Shown piece after piece: positions 10,028 through 19,006 of a stretch of 31,073 bases of DNA; position 1 is the first letter of the stretch; the number at the start of each line of letters is the position of its first letter. A program made the translations under genes and the position numbers. The stretch lies in contig BFEA01000579.1 in the NCBI GenBank assembly GCA_003427395.1, positions 387,377 through 418,449 of the forward strand, read 5' to 3'. The notes beneath the pieces were generated by a model. That model had not been told where the DNA came from. It was given only the letters and a program-made list of their open reading frames with translations, and did not search any database. The DNA is from Chara braunii. Lineage: Eukaryota; Streptophyta; Charophyceae; Charales; Characeae.

Positions 10028-10605
10028 CTTTGTATAAATCTTGGTAAGTTACTTTTCTTACGGGAAACACCGCCGAAATTTCTGCAAAAACCAAAGAGTT
10101 GGTCAAATTTTTACTTTTGAAAGTTTAGGTTGTCTAAATTTTATACATGGCTTAGTAAAAATATGGAAAGTCTCATTTTCTAAGGGGAGTGTTGCCCAAA
10201 TTTTTGCTAATCAAGGAGCTCAACAAATTTGGACTTGAAGAAGTAAAAGTTATTTCTATATTTTAAACTTAGCCTTATATAAATTTTGGAAAGTTACTTT
10301 CCCTACGGGAACCGCTGGCGAAATTTCTACAAATGTAGGAAGTTAGTTAAAGTTTGTCTTGGTTGAACTCAAGTTTTACTTTGAGTTCTTATTTGATTTA
10401 GTATAAATCTGGAAAGTCTACTTTTCTAAACGAGATGCTGCTCAAATTTTTACTAATTCAGGGAGTTAGACAAAATTTTATTTTCTAGAGCTGATGATTA
10501 TTTCAAGTTTTCGTATTTAAACTAATATAAATTCTGAAGAGACATTTTTCCTCCGGGAAGCACTGCCGAAAATTTTTTAGTTTAAAGAAGTTAGATTATA
10601 TTTTG
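10028..10605. repeat. Five-unit alternating A-B-A-B-A array, ~123-bp monomers
   Basis: Units start near 10033, 10154, 10277, 10401 and 10527 with TATAAATCTTGGTAAGT or a variant. Units 1, 3 and 5 share a block like ACGGGAAACACCGCCGAAAT. Units 2 and 4 share a block like GTTGCCCAAATTTTTGCTAA. Two monomer types therefore alternate in a dimer of about 247 bp. No protein is encoded. Confidence 0.75.
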
Positions 10606-11421
10606 ACAGGTAGCGATTCTCACGATCCATCTTTAAATAGGGGCGAAGGTCTACCTTTTATATGAACACTGACTTAAGGATTGACCTAGACTTAGTTCGC
10701 AGTTATCTTTGAGTGAGAATGTGTTATGGAGGTTTATCCCACATGCACTGATATTTAACTTGGGGATTGGTTTGTCTTGTGTTCCAGTTCCACTCGATTG
10801 TTTGATTCAGGATTTGGGAAGATTCACCTTGATCCCACGAGGATCATCTTTTGTTATCACTGATAACAGGTAGGTTGCCGATTCGTCGGTTTACGACTCA
10901 ACTTCAATCCACTCTTGCCACTCAACCTAAAGTCTTTAGCTTTGTGGTTTGTCTTCTCTCGTTGTGTTTTTACCCGGACTTTATTGAATGGTCATTTAAC
11001 AAAGGTGCTGAGTACTTTATTGTTGAAAGAGTGAGCTAAGGTTGAGGTTTTTGTGGCTAAAGCAAGGGGTATGAGCGTGGAGAATGGTTGAAGTTGACCC
11101 CGTAAAGTGGGTGAACATTTGTTGAATCTTTGATGTGATTGCAGGTATGGTTTATGGTTCAGACTCTGGATATGATTGCATGCAATTATATACATATATG
11201 GCTGAGAGAAGTCCCACTATGATTGTGAGAAGTGATCGTCCTATATTAAAAATCTTTATTTATATATGTACATACATACGCCTTCAGTGTTTGTGCAGCT
11301 TAGTGTAACCGTGAGTAAAGGTAAAAAAAAGTTATCCATTGAGAGAAAAAGGGATCCTCTTTTCTTCTTTATTTTTTAAAGATTATATAGTTGAACGTTT
11401 TAGTCAGTGACAACCGTCAAA
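10606..11421. other. No gene seen
   Basis: A/T-rich sequence with no convincing coding frame or RNA gene. A purine-rich/pyrimidine-rich pair near 11320-11370 (AAAAAGGGATCC/CTTTTCTTC) is the only visible structure. Confidence 0.5.
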
Positions 11422-11560
11422 GTCAAACCCGTTGAGTGCTCTCAAGGCCCTAAATGATAGAGTTGGTCTCTAAGGCAATAAGAGACGATTGTCAAACCCG
11501 TTGAGTGCTCTCAAGACCCTAAATGATAGAGCTGTTCTCCAGGGCAATAAGAGACGATTG
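11422..11560. repeat. Tandem duplication, 2 x 69 bp
   Basis: GTCAAACCCGTTGAGTGCTC begins at 11422 and again at 11491. Both copies run to AAGAGACGATT with a few substitutions. Confidence 0.9.
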
Positions 11561-12480
11561 TCACCACAAGTATGAACCTGTGTACCACCCACTCTCTGCA
11601 GGGTGCAAAAAAGGGTGTGGCTCTTAACTGCACTTGACGGTTTTCCAGCGTCGACAAATTAACCCCTCAAAGCACGTATCAACCGATACTTGAACATCGA
11701 ATGTGACCCTCGAGATTAACGAGAGCAACACGATTATAAGTACTACATAGTACGCCATCATCGCAACTGCTTACCTAAACATGCATTGCTAATCGATGTG
11801 GGAAGACCTTGCGTCTGCGTGGTTTTCTACCAAGTCTCACGCATGTCGCCTATCCGATTTCTGCATCGGAAGGTTATGAGAGGTCTACAAAAGGGACTAG
11901 GAGTGTTGTTGTGTTATTTGTTTTGTGTCGTTCCGTGTGTGTATGTATTGTGGTGTAACGCGTGGTGAACGAGATGCGTCCTAGTCGACCGACGACGAGT
12001 CGCGATGTCGAGCGCATCGACCCTCGTGTAAAAACGAGGGCCCTCCCGGCTATGTCACGCAGGAGTTTACCCATAACTTCAAGAGACAACTCGGGATCGA
12101 CGCATAACTTTCCACGAGCCGCCGAAATGGACGCAGTTGCATCGCTCGTTCGCCGCTCTAGTCGGGTGCGCCAACTGTACATCCCGCGGTCCCCTACGAT
12201 AGGATAGGTTTTCGCGGGGCATAAGCTTGCATCCCTAAGGGGCTGTCACCACCCTTAGGGGCGTATCCCTACCGAGCTACCGACCCACGTGCGAAGGCTT
12301 TTAAATGCAATCGCAGAGGTAGATCAACCGAGGGCGTTTGCTCGTCTCGCTGCAGTATAGGAAATGTTTGGCTAAACGCCGAATGGACCCGAACGCTGTT
12401 CGTTCCCTAGGGCGCTGATCTCCCAAGTACGAAGCGTACGCCGGTCGACTTTGGCAGTCTCAACCAAGCGTGAAAATAAT
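11561..12480. other. No recognised gene; one strong hairpin
   Basis: A plus-strand frame at 11962-12207 (81 codons) and a minus-strand frame at 11874-12182 overlap each other. Neither resembles a family I know, and both look like Arg/Ser-rich readings of GC-rich DNA. A hairpin CCCTAAGGG/CCCTTAGGG sits at about 12232-12261. Confidence 0.4.
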
Positions 12481-12699
12481 CCTTAGTCCTTAGCAATCAA
12501 ACAACAAAATCCCCATACCTTAAAACAAAATCACACAATCCAAACCATTGACTTGATGAGCTGGTCTGCCAAAGTGTCTCTTTTTCATCCTGTATGATTG
12601 AAGAACTTTTTATATTGTCACTCCAGGACTATTAATGAAAGAAATAAACTAAGACCGATCTTCATATCATGACTACTGAAACTCGTCATGATTAATTTC

Positions 12700-13268
12700 T
12701 GCAAGTAAATACCACTGGTACCATGCAGATCAACAAGTGATCTGGTTCCTGTCTGATGTTTGAATTCTTGGTTCGACCACATTTTTGTACCATGCAACTA
12801 CTTGGAGGAGCGAATGAAATTTTGTTGGTCGTTTTGTCTTCCAGGACAATAATTACTTTTTCTGTTCCACGAATGATGGAGTATCCATCTCCAACATCAA
12901 GTTACTTGACACAGAAATGTTCCGTCTCCCCTTACTTCGTCATAAATATTATGATCATGGATCTTCTCATACGTCCTTTCTTCTGGCCCGTAAAGAAAAT
13001 CGTAAAGAAATGAGTCATTCAGACGGACGGGCATAGACAGAAAGGTCATTCGGGAAAGAAATGGGTGACCTTGGGGATCAGTTCTAAGTTCAATTGCGTT
13101 CCTCTTCTTTATGCTCGCTTCATTCTCGTCGTCCTCTTTTTCTTCAAGCTTACACATTCCCATAAGTATAGAGATGAGAAAACAACCATATTTTCCATCA
13201 TCGTTTTTCATCCATCTCATCCACACGTCGTACCTGCAATCAAAGTCAGACCACAAGTGGACCACCAT
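12700..13268 (-). pseudogene. Possible decayed coding sequence, unknown family
   Basis: A minus-strand frame of 123 residues (13268-12897) is followed after a frame change by a further open stretch of about 65 residues (about 12900-12700, including YSIIRGTEKVIIVLEDKTT). The hydrophobic/charged rhythm looks protein-like, and the two pieces are adjacent and in the same orientation. I recognise no domain or motif. It could be a piece of another transposon or an accidental frame. Confidence 0.25.
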
Positions 13269-13779
13269 ACAAATCCCTTGCCATCGTCAGGCCCCCTTTC
13301 ATACATGCAAACACACATTCCCTTTTCTTTTCGAATGGACGTTTAAAAGACCAAGGTCAAGCAAGTGTGGGTTCACACAGGTGTGAAAGGAACTGAGTCA
13401 GGTCAACTGATCTTGAGTGAAGTTGAACGGTATACCCAAGAAAAACCGTATAAAAGTACGCTCTCCTGACGAGAAGGTTGTCGCACTCAGTCGTCACCAA
13501 AGTGATCGACACCACTCTCTTGTGACGACCGCCTGCCAGAACACCCTCTCAACACACAATCACTTCCCAATGATCAGGCGGCGTTACCCTGTTACCGCCA
13601 CTTGGCTTTAAAGCCACAGGGTCTCTGCGGTGTCACGCTCTCGTTACCTTAAAATAAAACACCGCTTGACGCACCTCATCTGTGTCAACGTCCCACCTTT
13701 TCTAAGTGCGAAAATATTGTCGTTACTGCCGTAAAAACAGTGCCTTCTTTTGACAAAAACCCATCAGTGCCGTAAAAAC
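13269..13779. other. No gene seen
   Basis: No credible coding frame. From about 13690 onward, words such as GCCGTAAAAAC appear that belong to the minisatellite that follows. Confidence 0.45.
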
Positions 13780-14108
13780 TAGAGTCGTTGCCGCAAAATA
13801 AAATCCTGCAGCGCTCCCGCACTAGTGATGAAAAAATCCAGAACTGCCGCCGCAAAAATCCGGCAGCGCTTCTGCACTATCGCCATTAAAACCGGAGTCG
13901 CCGACGCAAAATTTTGGCAACACTTCTGTACCACTGCTAAAAAAACCTGCGGCGCGGCGACAAAATTTCGGCAGGACTTCCGTACCACCGCTGAAAAAAA
14001 AAAAACGGTGCCGCCGCCGCAGAATTTCGATAGCACTTCCGTACTGCTGCAGTAAAAGCCCGTGCCGCCGCCGCGGAATTTCGGCAGCACTTCCGTACCG
14101 CTGCCGTA
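13780..14108. repeat. Minisatellite, six units of about 54 bp
   Basis: Units follow the pattern GCCGCCGCAAAATTTCGGCA then GCACTTCCGTACCACTGC then an A run, starting near 13780, 13841, 13895, 13949, 14009 and 14062. The unit length is close to a multiple of three, so long frames run through it on both strands (for example 13779-14204 minus). Those frames are by-products of the repeat. Confidence 0.8.
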
Positions 14109-14519
14109 AAAAAACAGCAGGCCAAAATTAGTAAAATTTGGGCCCACTGTGCCGTACTGCCGTAGTCCCGCAGCGCCACTGGGTCTGTCCCGTGGGACCA
14201 GCACCAGCCAGAGGAGAGGGGAGCAGAGTGCTCCCTGCCTTGGCTATGGCTGCCCAGTTCTTCTCCTTGTGCTCCTCTGCAGACCTCCATCCTCTCTTCA
14301 CGTTGCCTCAGGCAGTAACTCCAGCAGCCAACAACACTCAAGTGTGCTCGTCACACACTGGCATCACGAGTGCATTGTGTGGCAGCTGGGGGGCGGCTGC
14401 CTGTTTTATATTGGCTGAGGGCTGGACGTCACTCCAGCCCCCAGGCAAAATCGTGGTCTCACTGTGAGCCCTTGATCTGCCAGGATCCAGGGTTGACTGT
14501 GACCGCACCACAGCCACAA
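14109..14519. other. No gene seen
   Basis: GC-rich sequence without a recognisable gene. Overlapping Ser/Cys-rich frames on the plus strand lack any domain signature. Confidence 0.45.
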
Positions 14520-15160
14520 CCTTAGTGTGGGGCAGTTTCTTTAACTGCCCTATTTTATTGTTCTTTTTCTTTTTCCAAGCTATCTTGGAATCTCACGAGA
14601 TTGCTGGGTTCCTGCCATTTTCGAAACCTTTTTCCTTTTATTTTTCTGATAAGGGGTTGGAGAGATATATCCCCTTACAGTTTGATGTATCTGGACCCTT
14701 TTCCCAGGGCAGATACATCGGGGGAAAGACTGCACCTAGCCTTTTCCTTAGTGACCCTTCAATTTCCAGGCTCCCTTCAAAAATGGGAGCTTGACAGATG
14801 CCAGAGGTAGCACCACGTGAGGACAAGTGTCCTCACAAAAATAAAGAAGAAGTAAACAAAAAGACAAAGAAAATTAAAACTATTCTAACTGCATGCGCCT
14901 GACCATTCTCTTGGCCAGGTTCATGCAGTTGCATGCTAATGTCCTCCCTTACTTTTCTCTGCCCTCCCCTGAAAACGGGGAGGGCAGTTGGCAGGTTGGG
15001 AGGAGTAGGACCTCCCCCTCCAACTCTCACGTTCATCTCTCTCTTCTCCCCAACCAACGACCTCAAATAATCGAACTGAATGGGGTGGGGAGCCATTCTG
15101 CTCCCACACAACCGAAAAGGCTGTTCTTCCAACTTAGAGGCAACAACCTCGTTTCTTTCG

Positions 15161-15235
15161 TTTTTTTTTTTTTTTTTTTTTTTTTTTTGTACAATTTTTC
15201 ATGAGGCAGTTTGCCTCGTTTCTGCCCGATTTCCC

Positions 15236-15275
<40 letters not shown>
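15161..15275. repeat. T28 tract and C38 tract
   Basis: An uninterrupted T28 run (15161-15188) and, 49 bases on, an uninterrupted C38 run (15238-15275). The minus strand of the latter is G38, a strong quadruplex former, so length in the assembly may not be exact. Confidence 0.95.
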
Positions 15276-15462
15276 ACATCCTGTTGTCCAATGACCACAA
15301 AATGGGGGAACGGGCGCAGAACCTGAAACCGAACAGAGGGGAGGGGAAAGGCAACATGTGGGGGTGTATATTTCCATGTTCTAGTGGAAGATTCATTTGG
15401 TTTTGCTCATCCTGTCGTTGGAGTCTTCAAGGGCCCAACCACAGGTAAGGTGGCAACCCGCC

Positions 15463-15464
<2 letters not shown>

Positions 15465-15506
<42 letters not shown>
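15465..15506. repeat. (CT)n microsatellite
   Basis: About 20 uninterrupted CT dinucleotides, 55 bases upstream of the hammerhead-like motif. Confidence 0.95.
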
Positions 15507-15510
<4 letters not shown>

Positions 15511-15560
15511 CCCCCATACCTGGACATTATCAGTGCCGGGTTCAGGCGCAATGCCCGATT

Positions 15561-15611
15561 GTCGAGGTTCAGCCTGATGAGTCGGTGAAACCCCGACGAA
15601 ACAGATTGGCA
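15561..15611 (+). ncRNA. Hammerhead ribozyme-like motif (stems I and III imperfect)
   Basis: The conserved core is exact: CTGATGA at 15574-15580, a 5-bp stem II GTCGG/CCGAC (15581-15585 with 15593-15597) and GAAAC at 15598-15602. The most natural cleavage triplet is GTC at 15561-15563, giving a type III layout. Stem III then pairs the bases before it with those after GAAA: TGCC (15552-15555) with GGCA (15608-15611), then mismatches, then two or three pairs next to the core. Stem I is the weak part: only 10 nt lie between GTC and the core, with no good helix. Either stem I has been lost by deletion or this is a decayed or non-canonical copy. Hammerheads are known in plant retrozymes and in pseudo-LTRs of Penelope-like elements. 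Confidence 0.5.
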
Positions 15612-15996
15612 CCGAACGAGCGTCGCTCCACTATTCTCGATATGCACAAAGGACAACATCATGGCGGTGTATCTTCCCAAGGCCTTGCGAAAGATTCACT
15701 CTGGCTTTGCACACTTCAAAAATAGCAAGTTAGGTCCATATACCCGTTCGTTCGAAACGAACGGTTACCAACAATAACAAAAAAAAGAAAAAGAAAAAGA
15801 AAACTAAATATAAACAAAATCTAAAGAAAAAAAATATAGAAAAATCTAACGAAATCTAACAAAAATAAAAAGAAAAGAAAAGTCATTTCCCTAAGAAACG
15901 GTCACACGTTTCCACGGGCGACTGTTTGGAGTACTGGGGGCCTGGGGCTGAAAACCCTAGTTACTTCACGATGCGCCACATGATGCTGTACTTCTC

Positions 15997-16005
<9 letters not shown>

Positions 16006-16029
<24 letters not shown>

Positions 16030-16030
16030 T
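16006..16030. repeat. T25 tract
   Basis: An uninterrupted T25 run directly upstream of the SINE-like block at 16042-16146. Confidence 0.95.
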
Positions 16031-16041
16031 CTCCCCTCTCT

Positions 16042-16146
16042 CGTTGGCTTAGACCAACGATCTTGTCCTGTTCGTGGGCTCACCCACGAACTGTTGAAAT
16101 ACACACTAGTGTTCGATCCCTGAAGGGATCAGAAAAAAAAAAAAAA
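16042..16146 (+). repeat. Short SINE-like unit with A14 tail (dispersed repeat, copy 2)
   Basis: Two perfect hairpins (CGTTGG/CCAACG and GTTCGTGGG/CCCACGAAC) precede a box-B-like GTGTTCGATCCC (16109-16120) and an A14 run at 16133-16146. Bases 16077-16120 match 718-761. Box B, the A tail and a second copy are SINE traits. A box A is not clear. Confidence 0.45.
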
Positions 16147-16376
16147 TCGACCATTTCTCGATTCATGCGTGTAATCCTTACGCAGGGGCCATGCTAAACT
16201 GCGCGGCCTATCTCGGCCTTGTGATCTCTTCGATCACACGGTCGAGATGTACCACGCCTTCAATGAGTGAGGGCTGCTCCAAAAAGGAGCTAGCGCGGTA
16301 GGTTGCGCGCAGCCGGGTTTGATCCCGGTACCTGCTGGGCAAAAGTTTGGCGTCTCATCTTACTGAGCTAGCTCCT
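16133..16376 (-). repeat. tRNA-like SINE candidate ending in a T tract
   Basis: On the minus strand, 16376 onward begins with GGAGCTAGCTCAGTAAGATG, which resembles an acceptor stem and box A (TAGCTCAGT). About 50 bases on, CCGGG-ATCAAAC-CCGG forms a T-arm-like hairpin near the box B consensus. A body of about 165 bases with a 15-of-17-pair hairpin follows, ending in T14. The complementary ends GGAGCTAGC/GCTAGCTCC close the head region as a 9-bp stem. It is not a working tRNA because the anticodon arm does not fold. Confidence 0.45.
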
Positions 16377-16399
16377 ATTACGATAGTGATAGGAGTTGC

Positions 16400-17100
16400 T
16401 CTTCTATATGAAGAGTCCAGCCTTCACCTTCCCCCCTGTCTATGGCCTTGCATACATTACCTGCCTGTGGCCTAGCCATACCGGTTAGCCGCGTGACCGC
16501 AGCTTGGTCGGCCATCGAACCGGGTAAGCCTTTGTATTGGCTTATTGGCCTCTTGGCTCGAAGTCAAACCCCGCGGCCCTAGAAATGGAAACAAAAACTT
16601 CCTATTCCTCCTGCGTCGTGGCCCTATACCCGACACAATCCTCTTTTTAGCCCACTTAGGCCCTGAATCGCGCGACTGTATAAGTAGGATAGGTTTAATT
16701 TTAGCGTTCCTTTATCCGCACATTCTTGTGACTTCGACGAAGCATCGTCGTTCGCATCCGTCACCCCCGGACGTCACACGCGTTCGGACTAAAATATGAA
16801 AACTTTTTGTCTCTCAGTCATAGGCTAGGTCTGAATAAACTTTTTGGCAAACGCCAATCTCATCATGTCCTTTAATTCAACGAAAAAGTCAGACAGTGTC
16901 CGACGTTGAAAAACCCCGGCAAATACCCTTGTTAGGGTTTTTGCCCCTACAGCGATCGAGACTTCAACCCCCCAGTGCGACGGTTGACGTGGGGGTTCGA
17001 TAAAGGCGTGGGGACTGCGTACACCTTCTATGCTACAACGAACGAGAAACGCCCTTGGCTGGTCCACCTCTGCAATTGCAACTAATTAACTTTCGTATTG
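16400..17100. other. No recognised gene; one protein-like minus-strand frame
   Basis: A minus-strand open frame at 17082-16825 has no ATG and ends in a Phe/Lys/Leu-rich part (for example LSDFFVELKDMMRLAFAKKF). It reads like real protein but matches no family I recognise. It could be a fragment of a transposon capsid gene or chance. The plus-strand frame at 16545-16799 looks accidental. Confidence 0.3.
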
Positions 17101-17101
17101 T

Positions 17102-17172
17102 GGACGGTTAGCTCAGCGGGCATACGCCCACCGAAGGGAGGTGACGGCTCATGCAGGTGACGGCTCATGCAG
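17102..17172 (+). repeat. tRNA-like box A followed by 2 x 16-bp duplication
   Basis: GGACGGTTAGCTCAGCGGGC (17102 on) has the form of a tRNA 5' end with box A. A 16-bp unit GTGACGGCTCATGCAG then occurs twice in tandem (17141-17156, 17157-17172). No T-arm follows. It is a tRNA-derived relic, not a gene. Confidence 0.5.
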
Positions 17173-17450
17173 GTGGAGATAAGTTGTACCTCAAGTTGGC
17201 GCTATCCTGTCGTAGGGAATGATGAGAGGAATGACTGGCGAGGAGTAGCTTGTGGAAACTCCATGTGTACCGTGACGAGGTAGACCAACTCCTGTGTGAC
17301 GAGGTTGGGAGGGTCCTACCCTGCGCGGGACCGATGCGCTCGACAACGTCCCCCACGCCGCGGCCTAGCCATGCAGTTATATGCACTTCCTTCCTTCTCC
17401 TTCCTTCTCACTCAGGCACAACCGCGGGTATCACACGCACACATGCATGC

Positions 17451-17457
17451 TATAAAA
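17451..17457 (+). promoter_or_regulatory. TATA box in the older LTR copy
   Basis: TATAAAA in the context CATGCATGC-TATAAAAT. The same word occurs in the main LTR (19785-19791), so it is conserved between two diverged copies. Confidence 0.6.
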
Positions 17458-17540
17458 TTTCGTAAACGTGATTAAATCCCTTTCGAAGAATTTTGGAGTT
17501 AGGGCGGTCAAAAGGATCGGTTAACGAGCAAGAGTTGGAA

Positions 17541-17547
17541 GGTGAGT
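17541..17547 (+). promoter_or_regulatory. Splice-donor-like site, older copy
   Basis: GGTGAGT lies 91 bases after the TATA box. The main element has AGGTGAGT 99 bases after its TATA box. Conservation of this word inside otherwise diverged sequence suggests a 5' splice site in the leader. Confidence 0.4.
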
Positions 17548-17744
17548 AAAGAGTTGGGCGATCCGACGGTCTGGTGCTGGGCTTGCGGGGTTGACGTGGG
17601 GCCGCGACGGACTGTGGTGCATGGGCGAACCTGGCTTGCATGCCAGTGCTCGGATTAAGCGGGGTGACAACTCTGTGTGGGTGCGAGGCAACGGACTGCC
17701 CGCATCGGGATGTTGTGAAGAGAGAGAGAGAGAGAGGGGGGGGG

Positions 17745-17929
17745 NNNNNNNNNNNNNNNNNNNNNNNNNNNNNNNNNNNNNNNNNNNNNNNNNNNNNNNN
17801 NNNNNNNNNNNNNNNNNNNNNNNNNNNNNNNNNNNNNNNNNNNNNNNNNNNNNNNNNNNNNNNNNNNNNNNNNNNNNNNNNNNNNNNNNNNNNNNNNNNN
17901 NNNNNNNNNNNNNNNNNNNNNNNNNNNNN
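17745..17929. other. Assembly gap (185 N) inside a (GA)n tract
   Basis: N run flanked by (AG)n and a G run on the left and a long (AG)n on the right. Frames spanning it are meaningless. The true length of the microsatellite is unknown. Confidence 1.
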
Positions 17930-17988
<59 letters not shown>

Positions 17989-17994
17989 AAGAGA
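17930..17994. repeat. (AG)n microsatellite
   Basis: Continuation of the GA repeat after the gap, with two AAAG interruptions near its end. Confidence 0.95.
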
Positions 17995-17999
17995 GGTGA

Positions 18000-19006
18000 T
18001 GGTGTTTATCTTCTATCATTCTGGGCAATTTTGGTATTCGGCGCATGTCGCCCTTGTCCTTTTTTATTTTATCGGCATCTCGGATCTTTTCTTTGTTCCT
18101 TCTCAAAGACTGATGTATGATTGTCTCCCCGCCTTCTCTTTTTCTTACTTGAACGGGCAATTCGATTGGTTGGTCATCTGTGTTCGAATTTTGTGTGATC
18201 TCCGGGCCAATGGCCAAAGAATTCATCAACTTCTTTTGAGTGTGCATGTTTGAAGCTGTATGCATGAATAATTGATATCTGGGTATGACTAGATGGGCAC
18301 GCTCAGTGATTAGATATCAGCCTCACGACAGGATTGCTCGCCTTTGGGATAACAAGCCTGTGCGTATCAGTTAAGAGTTGCTGGCCGTTATCCCACCCGG
18401 CCGACGAACAGGTCGTGTGCACGCACGTGTAAGCCCGACCGAGGAAGGTCGCTACTTACCTGCGTGTCTGCAAAACTTGTACTCGGCCTTCTTCCCAAAT
18501 GTATGAATCTTTGCCCATCTTGCAGTATGAATATTAAAATCCCCTTCTGTATCACTAACCGCGAGTGTTTGAGGGATTGGGAATTCCAGGAATATTGGGA
18601 ACGCTCTTGCTTGTCAGCGCGATCAAGGGCGGAACCCCCAAATTTCCCTTACGTAACCGGGAATGAACGTGTTTGCGAGTGGGACATCGATCAGGCCACG
18701 GGACGTATCCCCCGTCTCCCCAACTTCTAGGCCCATACACGTGTCACGTCGGCATTGAACCCGGAATCATTATCCTGGGGACGAAATTCCCTCCATATCA
18801 CCACATCCTACCCTATCACTCCCTAACCATCGTCCCCTGGCATGCAATTGCTTCTTACTGACCTCAACCCCCGTGCTCGGAGTGTCTGCAGGACCACGAG
18901 TACCGAGCCTCCGGCTTCATTCGGCGAACTCGCTCGGAGGAAGAACGACGGCCATACAACCTTCGATTGAGGCCGACCGCGTCGGATTCTGAGATTTGCG
19001 ACGTTG
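18000..19006. other. No gene; probably remains of the older element
   Basis: T-rich sequence at 18000-18260 has the same place and composition as the leader after the corresponding block of the main element, but I cannot align it. The rest has short inverted repeats (GATATC words near 18276 and 18312) and no credible gene. Confidence 0.4.

Larger units (their letters stand above)
14520..16560. other. Chain of short perfect hairpins (structured region)
   Basis: Stems with short loops follow one another. Perfect ones: GGGCAGTT/AACTGCCC (14532), TAAGGGG/CCCCTTA (14650), GCTCCC/GGGAGC (14770), GTGAGGACA/TGTCCTCAC (14817), CTGCCCTCCCC/GGGGAGGGCAG (14959), GAGGCA/TGCCTC (15203), CCGTTCGTT/AACGAACGG (15744), GAAACG/CGTTTC (15896), CGTTGG/CCAACG (16042), GTTCGTGGG/CCCACGAAC (16070), GATCCC/GGGATC (16115), TGTGATC/GATCACA (16219, extendable to 15 of 17 pairs), CTCTTC/GAAGAG (16399). 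A wider pair, AACTGCATG/CATGCAGTT, encloses 14886-14929. By my rough count, stems of 8 bp or more are far above chance. The region also holds the hammerhead core, the C38 and T tracts and a CT microsatellite. No protein gene. Confidence 0.65.
17336..18000 (+). mobile_element. Diverged copy of the 19-21 kb LTR segment
   Basis: Bases 17352-17725 align with 19684-20055 over shared blocks in the same order: CCCCCACGCCGCGGCCT, GCATGC...CTATAAAAT, GGTGAGTA...GTTGGGCGA, CCGACGG, CGACGGACTGTGG and GACTGCCCGCATCGG. Identity is roughly 65-75% by eye with small indels. Both copies then enter a GA-rich tract, where the assembly gap lies. It is part of another, older element of the same family. No coding remains accompany it. 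Confidence 0.75.

Noticed and set aside
11962-12207. An 81-codon plus-strand gene
   Set aside because: It overlaps a longer minus-strand frame, is Arg/Ser/Pro-rich and resembles nothing known; no support beyond being open.
13779-14204. A 141-codon minus-strand ORF
   Set aside because: It is a translation of the 54-bp minisatellite, whose period keeps frames open.
15063-15448. Overlapping ORFs with poly-Pro or poly-Gly
   Set aside because: They are readings of the C38 and T28 tracts.
16286-16376. A functional tRNA on either strand
   Set aside because: A T-arm-like hairpin and closing stem exist, but the anticodon arm does not pair and spacing is wrong; a SINE head is more likely.
17102-17180. 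A tRNA gene (acceptor-like start and box A)
   Set aside because: No T-arm or box B follows; a 16-bp duplication occupies that place.
17450-18265. Long ORFs on both strands across 17.45-18.27 kb
   Set aside because: They run through the 185-N gap and a (GA)n microsatellite.
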